This document shows positions 1-5,521 of a DNA stretch of 27,824 nucleotides, one piece after another. The notes under the pieces were generated by a model. It had not been told where the DNA came from and searched no databases. It saw nothing but the letters and a program-made list of their open reading frames with translations. Location: the NCBI GenBank assembly GCA_900550735.1, contig URTD01000007.1, positions 1 to 27,824 on the forward strand, in the 5' to 3' direction. This DNA comes from an uncultured Collinsella sp. (GTDB lineage: Bacteria; Actinomycetota; Coriobacteriia; Coriobacteriales; Coriobacteriaceae). Positions within the stretch are counted from its first letter, which is position 1; each line of letters opens with the position of its first letter. The translations under genes were made by a program, and so were the position numbers.

Positions 1-2
1 AT

Positions 3-62
3 CCCATCAGCGAAGCTGATCTGGAATGGATTTTTGCACGTAACTATGAAGGCACTGAATAG
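3..62 (+). other. Possible C-terminal tail of an unidentified CDS
   Basis: Reading frame 3 is open from the window edge to a TAG stop and gives a protein-like 19-residue tail ending in ARNYEGTE. The stretch is more AT-rich than the neighbouring genes. It lies immediately beside the abrupt end of the U32-family gene on the other strand, so the two may have been joined by rearrangement or by assembly. It is too short to assign to a family. Confidence 0.22.
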
Positions 63-65
63 TTA

Positions 66-539
66 CTATAATTTTATTGAAAGCTCGCGCGAGAGGGTCA
101 CGCGGTCGGCGCCCTGCTCGCGGCACCAAAGGGTTCCGCGGTCGTCATGGATGTTCGCTTGGGTCGAGATATGCGTCTCGATGCCGGGCATGGTGCGCTT
201 GACCTCAAAGAACAGGCCCCAGTCCTGGATGATGAAGGCGTCGGCGCCCAGCGTGGAGCAGCGATGGATGAGTTGCAGCGCATCGCCCATCTCGGACTGC
301 TTGATGACGATGTTGACCGTGACGTAGACGCGCGACCCGGCCAGGTGTGCAGCACGGCAGGCCTGCTCAAAGGCCTCGTCGGTAAAGTTGGTGGCCTTGC
401 GGCGGGCGTTGAAGCTGCCCATGCCGCAGTAGATGGCGTCTGCCCCGGCGGCGAGTGCGGCGGCAAAGGGCTCGGGCCCTCCGGCGGGCGCCAAGAGCTC
501 GGGTCTGCGGTTGGTGGTTCGACTGGCGGTTACGGTCAT
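66..539 (-). CDS. U32-family peptidase/hydroxylase-like protein, truncated after 157 residues
   Basis: The N-terminus has the U32 family signature: a LLAPAGG motif at about residues 15-21, followed by ALAAGADAIYCG and later VTVNIVI and ADRVTLSRELS, matching the start of the TIM-barrel-like U32 domain. Members act as collagenase-like proteases or in prephenate-dependent tRNA/ubiquinone hydroxylation; the exact role here cannot be assigned. An AAAGG-type ribosome site precedes the ATG at 539. Intact members are usually about 400 residues or more, but this one runs into IKL and a stop just after the conserved SRELS segment. The sequence beyond that point is AT-rich and does not resemble the rest of the family, so the gene was broken by rearrangement or the window begins at a chimeric join. 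Confidence 0.8.
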   Translation of the reverse strand: MTVTASRTTNRRPELLAPAGGPEPFAAALAAGADAIYCGMGSFNARRKATNFTDEAFEQACRAAHLAGSRVYVTVNIVIKQSEMGDALQLIHRCSTLGADAFIIQDWGLFFEVKRTMPGIETHISTQANIHDDRGTLWCREQGADRVTLSRELSIKL

Positions 540-645
540 ATCCTGCCTTTCAAAATGCTCAGATACTCAAAAGTATAGTGGTGCTGTTGCGGCGGACGAG
601 CCCTGTGGCCCAAGCAGGATAAAGTCTTCAGCAGCCCTTGCAGCA

Positions 646-717
646 AAAATGATCCGTTTCCCTCCGTCCCCTATGGATCACCTGATCCGATGGGGACGGA
701 GGGAAACGGATCATTTT
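646..717. repeat. Long palindromic intergenic repeat (26-bp perfect arms)
   Basis: Two perfectly complementary 26-nt arms lie at 646-671 and 692-717, each containing GATCCGTTTCCCTCCGTCCC or its complement. The 20-nt centre holds a second small palindrome, GGATCA-CC-TGATCC (675-688). One arm alone recurs at 1381-1406, which marks this as a dispersed repeat rather than a private terminator. The rest of the 540-917 gap holds only the ridA promoter/leader region. Confidence 0.85.
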
Positions 718-799
718 GAGCTTCACCGTCCGGTCGTGCCGTTCAGCGGTCGACAGGCGCCGTTGAGCGATAAAATATTCTCGCAACGTGATAATAATC

Positions 800-828
800 T
801 TGCATCGCGCGGAAACCTTGAGTACTAT
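800..828 (+). promoter_or_regulatory. Candidate sigma-70 promoter for ridA
   Basis: TTGCAT (800-805) and TACTAT (823-828) are separated by 17 bp. The match is only moderate (3/6 and 4/6). Transcription would start near 835, just before a large stem-loop. Confidence 0.3.
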
Positions 829-837
829 CCCAAATCA

Positions 838-885
838 AGCGCGGTGTTCAGACCGAATTGTGCCTCCCGGTGTGAACGCCGCGCT
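838..885 (+). promoter_or_regulatory. Large stem-loop in the ridA 5' leader
   Basis: AGCGCGGTGTTCA (838-850) pairs with TGAACGCCGCGCT (873-885) over 13 bp with a single G-U wobble. After a G/G mismatch, ACCG (852-855) pairs with CGGT (868-871), closing a 12-nt loop. The structure would form at or near the 5' end of the transcript, about 20 nt ahead of the AAGGAG ribosome site (906-911). It could stabilise the message or regulate it; no known riboswitch class was recognised. Confidence 0.55.
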
Positions 886-917
886 CACGCTCTCTATCTG
901 ATCGTAAGGAGAAAAAC

Positions 918-1295
918 ATGAGCAAGACCGTCGTGTCTTCCGATAACGCACCTGCAGCCATCGGCCCGTATTCCCCCGGCATCCAGACCGGCAACATGGT
1001 GTTCCTGTCCGGCCAGCTGGGCATCGACCCCGCAACCGGCAAGATGCCCGAGGGCGTCGAGGCCCAGGCTAAGCAGTCCCTTGCTAACGTCGAGGCCCTG
1101 CTGACCGCTGCCGGCGCCACCTTTGCCGATGTCGTCAAGACTACGGTCTACCTGGCCGACATCGCCGACTTCGCTGCCGTGAACGAGATCTACGCTTCCA
1201 AGTTCGAGGCTCCGTTCCCCGCGCGCAGCGCTTTCCAGGTTGCCGCTCTTCCGGCCGGCGGTCTGGTCGAGATCGAGGTCGTCGCCGCTCTCTAA
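918..1295 (+). CDS. ridA: RidA/YjgF family enamine/imine deaminase
   Basis: This 125-residue protein matches the usual length and pattern of the Rid family, which hydrolyses reactive enamines/imines such as 2-aminoacrylate made by PLP enzymes. Visible family landmarks are GPYSP (16-20), FLSGQLGIDP (29-38), the active-site arginine in PARSAF (R103) and the C-terminal VEIEVVA with E120. The ATG at 918 is preceded by AAGGAG at 906-911. A strong terminator follows, so it is probably a single-gene unit. The locus also encodes diaminopropionate ammonia-lyase, which releases 2-aminoacrylate, so a protective role for this purine/amino-acid pathway is a reasonable inference. The family call is very secure; the physiological substrate is not shown by the sequence. 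Confidence 0.95.
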   Translation: MSKTVVSSDNAPAAIGPYSPGIQTGNMVFLSGQLGIDPATGKMPEGVEAQAKQSLANVEALLTAAGATFADVVKTTVYLADIADFAAVNEIYASKFEAPFPARSAFQVAALPAGGLVEIEVVAAL

Positions 1296-1330
1296 GACGC
1301 TGGCGAAAACAAAACATGACATGCAAAAAA

Positions 1331-1364
1331 GACCCTGCAGTGCGTGTGAACTGCAGGGTCTTTT
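1331..1364 (+). terminator. Rho-independent terminator after ridA
   Basis: A perfect 10-bp stem, GACCCTGCAG (1331-1340) and CTGCAGGGTC (1351-1360), with a 10-nt loop is followed by TTTT and preceded by AAAAAA. It lies 35 nt past the ridA stop. Confidence 0.9.
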
Positions 1365-1380
1365 GTCAAGCGATGCGACA

Positions 1381-1406
1381 AAAATGATCCGTTTCCCTCC
1401 GTCCCC
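1381..1406. repeat. Solo half-copy of the palindromic intergenic repeat
   Basis: These 26 nt are identical to the left arm of the palindrome at 646-671, but no complementary arm follows. The copy sits between the ridA terminator and the 3' end of the regulator gene. Confidence 0.85.
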
Positions 1407-1418
1407 AAGGGTTAACGT

Positions 1419-2075
1419 TTAGCCTTCCTTGCGGACTTTTTGCAGGTAGCGGTAGACGCTGGGCTCCGAGATACCCAGCGCGGTGGCGGCGCAGGCCACG
1501 GCGCCCTTGAGCATAAACACCCCGTTGCCGTTGAGGTGGCGAATGACGTCAACGCGGTCGCTCTGACCAAGCGACGCTACATCCAGCCCGCGCGCGCTCA
1601 GCAACTCGGAAATACTGCGGTCGATGAGCTCCTGCGTAGACTCCGAAAGACTTTCGACCTCGATAGACGCGGGCTCCGACTGCCTTGGCACAGCGTCGAA
1701 GCAGGCCATGAGCTGCTGAGTCATGGCGTTGATGGAGCGTATCGTGGAAAGATCGGTGTTGACGCAAAGCATGCCGACGATCTTGTTGTCCTCACGGATA
1801 AAGTACGTCGCCGACTCCAGCGTCTTGCCGCCGGCACCGCGCCCCTCGTAGCCCGTAATAAACGGCAGGTCGCGATACTTGGCGTCGTGCATGATCTTGA
1901 GTGCCAGATCGGTGGCGGGACCGCCGACCTTGCGGCCGCTCACGATGCCGTTGCGAATATCAACGATGGCGTGGTCGGGATCCGAGAAATCGTGCAGCAC
2001 GATTTCGCTGTTTTTGCCGAGTACCTGCTCCAGAAAATCGACCATCGGCAAAAAGCGACGTACGGTCTCGTTCAC
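1419..2075 (-). CDS. YheO-like PAS/HTH transcriptional regulator
   Basis: The protein has the two-part layout of the YheO family. An N-terminal PAS-like region (about residues 10-120) includes SEIVLHDFSDPDHAIVDIRNG, GRKVGGPATD and YFIREDNKIVGMLCVN. A C-terminal helix-turn-helix ends in AATALGISEPSVYRYLQKVRKEG. The start was set at the GTG at 2075 because AAAGGAG (2082-2088) lies 6 nt upstream; the ATG 51 nt earlier has no comparable site. The length becomes 218 residues, identical to the second regulator at 20,992-21,645. It is divergent from the NCS2 permease and probably controls it or the purine operon in response to a small ligand. The ligand and target are inferred from position only. 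Confidence 0.88.
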   Translation of the reverse strand: MNETVRRFLPMVDFLEQVLGKNSEIVLHDFSDPDHAIVDIRNGIVSGRKVGGPATDLALKIMHDAKYRDLPFITGYEGRGAGGKTLESATYFIREDNKIVGMLCVNTDLSTIRSINAMTQQLMACFDAVPRQSEPASIEVESLSESTQELIDRSISELLSARGLDVASLGQSDRVDVIRHLNGNGVFMLKGAVACAATALGISEPSVYRYLQKVRKEG

Positions 2076-2311
2076 GGGCAACTCCTTTGGGTGAAATCGG
2101 AAATGTTCATAACAATTTTTTCTCATGGTAACACGGTGTCTATTGATTCACATATTCGCAGGTACATTGCGTAATACGGACGAGCGGTAGGAATTTGGCG
2201 GTAAACGGTCGACCAAAAGAAAAGTTAGATGCTATTTTGACAGGACACTTTCCTGACCTGCGGAAATGCATTGTCTCAGCTCAAGAATAGTCTGATAACA
2301 AAAAATTATTA

Positions 2312-2340
2312 TTGAGAATGAGAAAAATCTTTAATACGAT
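2312..2340 (+). promoter_or_regulatory. Candidate promoter for the permease/purine block
   Basis: TTGAGA (2312-2317, 5/6 match) and TACGAT (2335-2340, 4/6) are 17 bp apart in the AT-rich divergent spacer between the regulator and the permease. The full 2076-2427 gap also contains a small palindrome, CAGGA-CACTT-TCCTG (2241-2255), that could be an operator; no gene was seen in it. Confidence 0.4.
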
Positions 2341-2427
2341 ATGCAACGAAGGCACAACCTCACCCCCGCACTGCGTCACAATAGAGCGCTAGATGCGAAA
2401 ACAACTACTTCGAGGATTGGTGGTCAA

Positions 2428-3822
2428 ATGGCCCAGGAGACGGTTACGAACGGCACTGAAGCCCTGTTCACTCGCGAAGGCATGCCGCCCGTTACGGAAA
2501 TGATTCCGTGTGCCCTTCAGCATGTGCTGGCATCGTTTGCCGGCATCATTACCCCGGCGGTCATCATGGCCGGCGTCTACGGCTTTAATAGCCAGCAGAG
2601 CACCGACATCATTCAGGTTGCGCTCATTCTTTCGGCAATCGACACGGCCCTTCAAGCCTTCGCTCCCTTCCGTCGCATCGGCGGCGGCCTGCCCATCGTC
2701 ATGGGCGTTTCGTTCGCGTTCCTGCCGGCCCTGCAGGCCATGGGTGCCTCGGGCTTTAGCTTTGGTGCGCTGCTGGGCGGCGAGATTGTCGGCGGTGCCG
2801 TCGCGGTCCTCTTTGGTCTGGCCTACAGCAAGATTAAGTGGCTGTTCCCGCCCGTCGTGACCGGTACGGTCATCTTCTCCATCGGCGTTTCGCTGTATCC
2901 CACGGCCGTCAAGTATATGGCCGGCGGTATGGGTACGCCGCTGTGGGGCACCCCGCAGGCCTGGTGCGTCGCTCTTATCACCTTCGCCGTGGTCTTTGCG
3001 CTCGCCAACTTTGGCAAGGGCACGCTCAAGCTGGGATCCGTGTTCTTTGGCATGATCGTTGGCATGATTGTCTCCATCCCCTTTGGCATGATCGACTTCT
3101 CCAGCGTCGCCACCGCTCAGGTCTTCGCCCTTCCCAAGCTCATGCCCTACGCACTCGAGTTTGATCCCGAGGTCTGCATTACCCTCGCCGTCGTGTTCCC
3201 CATGGTCGCCATCCAGGTTATCGGCGACGTCTCCGCTGCCTGCCTGGGCTCCATCGACCGTATGCCCACCGAGCGCGAGCTTTCCGGCGCTATCGTGTCC
3301 CAGGGCCTCACCTCTATGGTCGGCGGCCTGCTGGGCGGTCTTCCCACCAGCGCCCTTGGCCAGAACGTGGGCATCATCTGCTCCAACAAGGTCGTCAACA
3401 AGTGGGTCTTTGTGATCATCGCGGCCGTCTTTGCCATCGCCGGTCTGTTCCCGCAGCTCTCTGCCGTCCTTTCCGCTATCCCGCAGCCCGTCATCGGCGG
3501 CGCGACCGTCGGCGTCTTTGGCACCATCACCATGAACGGCGTGCGCATGTTCACCCGCGAGGGCCTCACGCAGCGCACTACCACCATCGTCGGTACCTCC
3601 GTCGTCTTTGGCCTGGGTATCTGGATGGCCAGCGGTTGCCTTGCCGGCGAGGGTATGCCCACCTGGGTTTCCACCGTCATCGGCTCCAATGCCGTAACCC
3701 CCACCGCCATCATGGCCATTGTCCTTAACCTGATCCTTCCGCAGACGCCGGTCGTGGCCCAGCACATCGATGCTGCCAAGGACGCTGCCGTGGATCTGGT
3801 CTTGCCCGAGAGCAAGAAGTAA
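2428..3822 (+). CDS. NCS2 family uracil/xanthine permease
   Basis: This 464-residue, strongly hydrophobic protein belongs to the nucleobase:cation symporter-2 family (xanthine/urate/uracil carriers). Landmarks are the early ALQHVLASFAGIITPAVIMAG helix with the conserved Gln-His pair, GLPIVMGVSFAFLPALQ, FPPVVTGTVIFSIGVSLYP, and the late ALGQNVGIICSNKV segment that corresponds to the family substrate motif beginning QN-x-G. The ATG at 2428 was chosen because hydrophobic homology starts soon after it and GAGGA lies upstream; a 29-residue upstream extension is possible but looks unlike the family. It heads the block that continues with ssnA, ygfK and xdhD, which favours an oxidised purine such as xanthine or urate as substrate. 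The specific substrate is inferred from neighbours. Confidence 0.93.
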   Translation: MAQETVTNGTEALFTREGMPPVTEMIPCALQHVLASFAGIITPAVIMAGVYGFNSQQSTDIIQVALILSAIDTALQAFAPFRRIGGGLPIVMGVSFAFLPALQAMGASGFSFGALLGGEIVGGAVAVLFGLAYSKIKWLFPPVVTGTVIFSIGVSLYPTAVKYMAGGMGTPLWGTPQAWCVALITFAVVFALANFGKGTLKLGSVFFGMIVGMIVSIPFGMIDFSSVATAQVFALPKLMPYALEFDPEVCITLAVVFPMVAIQVIGDVSAACLGSIDRMPTERELSGAIVSQGLTSMVGGLLGGLPTSALGQNVGIICSNKVVNKWVFVIIAAVFAIAGLFPQLSAVLSAIPQPVIGGATVGVFGTITMNGVRMFTREGLTQRTTTIVGTSVVFGLGIWMASGCLAGEGMPTWVSTVIGSNAVTPTAIMAIVLNLILPQTPVVAQHIDAAKDAAVDLVLPESKK

Positions 3823-3839
3823 CCAATTCGGTGCTATTC

Positions 3840-4000
3840 GTCGGCGGACGCATCGCCTCGTCCGCCGACGTCATGCGGCGCCAAGCCGCACTTCAAAGGG
3901 TTTGTCCCTTTGGTGAAGCGTTGACGGGAGAGGGCCCGTTTCCGGTGTAGGCCGGCGCTTCGCACTCCGCCATGTCAGAGGTGTCAAACCCCGCCTCTGA
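3840..4000 (+). other. Run of consecutive hairpins between permease and ssnA
   Basis: Several stem-loops follow one another. An 11-bp stem GTCGGCGGACG/CGTCCGCCGAC lies at 3840-3850 and 3859-3869. TGCGGC/GCCGCA lies at 3874-3879 and 3885-3890. A nested CTTC-AAAGGG/CCCTTT-GAAG stem spans 3891-3918. ACGGG/CCCGT lies at 3924-3939. TCAGAGG/CCTCTGA (3975-3981 and 3994-4000) ends just before the ssnA ribosome site. No T-tract follows the first stem, so it is not a classical terminator. The segment could be an intercistronic stability element or a structured leader; no known riboswitch was matched. Confidence 0.5.
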
Positions 4001-4017
4001 TGTCGAAGGGAGCATCC

Positions 4018-5373
4018 ATGCTTCTGGTCGCTAACGGTTCCGTCTTTACCCGCAACGCTCAGACCCCGTTTATTCCAAACGGTGCGGTCGCCATTGACGG
4101 AGATACGATCGTCGAAGTGGGCCCCGAGTGCGAGCTCAAGGCCAAGTACCCGGATGCCGAGTACGTCGACGCCCAGGGCAACCTCATCATGCCCGGACTC
4201 ATCAACTGCCACACCCACATCTATTCGGGTCTAGCCCGCGGCCTTGCCATCAAGGGCTGCAACCCCACCAACTTCCTGGAGAATCTTGAGCAGCAGTGGT
4301 GGAAGATCGACGACAACCTGACGCTCGACGGCACCAAGGCCAGCGCCTATGCCACGATCTTGGACTCCATCCGCGACGGCGTCACCACGATCTTCGATCA
4401 CCATGCGAGCTTCTGTGAGATCCCGGGTAGCCTCTTTACCATTAAGGACGCAGCTCAGGAGCTGGGCATGCGTTCGTGCCTGTGCTACGAGGTCTCCGAT
4501 CGCCGCGGCCAGGAAAAATGCGACCAGGCCATTGCCGAGAACGCCGAATTTGCCCAGTGGGCCGCCAAGGAGCGTCGCGATAACGACAACCATATGATCG
4601 CCGCCATGTTTGGCGGACATGCCACCTTTACGCTTTCGGACGAGACCATGGATAAGATGGCCGAGGCCAACAACGGCCTGACCGGCTTCCACATCCATGT
4701 GTGCGAGGGCATGAACGACGTGTGGGATTCCCGCCTCAACCGCGGCGGCATCAGCCCCGTCGAGCGCCTGCTGCAGCACAACCTGCTGGGTCCCGACACC
4801 ATGCTGGGCCACTGCATCCACGTGACGCCTGCCGAGATGGATATCGTCAAGGAGTCCGGCACCTGGCTCGTCAACAACCCCGAATCCAATATGGGCAACG
4901 CCGTGGGCTGCGCCCCCGTGCTCGAGTTCTTCCGCCGCGGCATCCCCGTGTGCATGGGCACCGATGCCTACACCCACGATATGCTCGAGAGCCTCAAGGT
5001 CTTCCTGATCATTCAGCGTCACAACGCCGCTATGCCCAACGTGGGCTGGTGCGAGGCAATGACGATGCTGTTCGAGAACAACGCCAAGATGGCCAGCAAG
5101 TACTTCGATCGCAAACTCGGTGTGCTCGAGGCCGGCGCTGCCGCCGACGTCATCGTCATGGACTACAAGCCCTTTACGCCGCTGAGCGAGGAGAACATCG
5201 ACGGCCACATGCTCTTTGGCATGATGGGCAAAAACTGCCGCACCACCATCATCAACGGCCGCGTCCTGTACAAGGATCGCGAGTTCGTTGGCATTGATGA
5301 GGACAAGATCAACGCGTGGACCATGGCTGAGTCCAAGAAGCTCTGGAGCACGCTCAACGAACGCACCTACTAA
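4018..5373 (+). CDS. ssnA: Putative aminohydrolase SsnA (amidohydrolase superfamily)
   Basis: This 451-residue metal-dependent hydrolase closely resembles SsnA. It has the amidohydrolase metal-binding pattern: HTH at residues 65-67 within MPGLINCHTHIYSG, HIHVCEG around H225/H227, HCIHVT at H265/H268 and the GTDA aspartate at D316. Such enzymes deaminate or hydrolyse purine-like or other heterocyclic amines, and in gut anaerobes ssnA is part of the gene set linked to purine/urate breakdown. AAGGGA at 4007-4012 fits the ATG at 4018; the upstream in-frame ATG at 4000 overlaps the ribosome site and is less likely. It lies between the permease and ygfK on the same strand with hairpin-rich gaps on both sides. 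The exact substrate is unproven. Confidence 0.92.
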   Translation: MLLVANGSVFTRNAQTPFIPNGAVAIDGDTIVEVGPECELKAKYPDAEYVDAQGNLIMPGLINCHTHIYSGLARGLAIKGCNPTNFLENLEQQWWKIDDNLTLDGTKASAYATILDSIRDGVTTIFDHHASFCEIPGSLFTIKDAAQELGMRSCLCYEVSDRRGQEKCDQAIAENAEFAQWAAKERRDNDNHMIAAMFGGHATFTLSDETMDKMAEANNGLTGFHIHVCEGMNDVWDSRLNRGGISPVERLLQHNLLGPDTMLGHCIHVTPAEMDIVKESGTWLVNNPESNMGNAVGCAPVLEFFRRGIPVCMGTDAYTHDMLESLKVFLIIQRHNAAMPNVGWCEAMTMLFENNAKMASKYFDRKLGVLEAGAAADVIVMDYKPFTPLSEENIDGHMLFGMMGKNCRTTIINGRVLYKDREFVGIDEDKINAWTMAESKKLWSTLNERTY

Positions 5374-5387
5374 TTACAAGTAGATTC

Positions 5388-5502
5388 ACGCGCGTCGGAT
5401 GTTTCGCCGCGTTCGACGCGCGTATAGGCGGCCTCCGCGGGGTCGCCGGCGCTGTGCTAGCGCTACACCGTATTTGCGCCCGTCGCGCGGTCTCGCCGGG
5501 CG
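5388..5502 (+). other. GC-rich hairpin-rich gap between ssnA and ygfK
   Basis: Three separate stems are visible: ACGCGCGTCG/CGACGCGCGT (5388-5397 and 5414-5423), GCGCT/AGCGC (5449-5463) and CGCCCG/CGGGCG (5477-5482 and 5497-5502). The ygfK ribosome site follows. There is no U-tract, so RNA processing or differential stability is more likely than termination. Confidence 0.45.
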
Positions 5503-5521
5503 TTACAGAGAGGAGCTCATT

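Noticed and set aside
2237..2242. Perfect TTGACA as a -35 box for the permease
   Set aside because: No acceptable -10 box lies 16-18 bp downstream; the pair at 2312-2340 fits better.
2389..3765. A 458-residue minus-strand frame opposite the permease
   Set aside because: It is a low-complexity Gly/Asp/His-rich shadow; the plus strand encodes a clear NCS2 permease.
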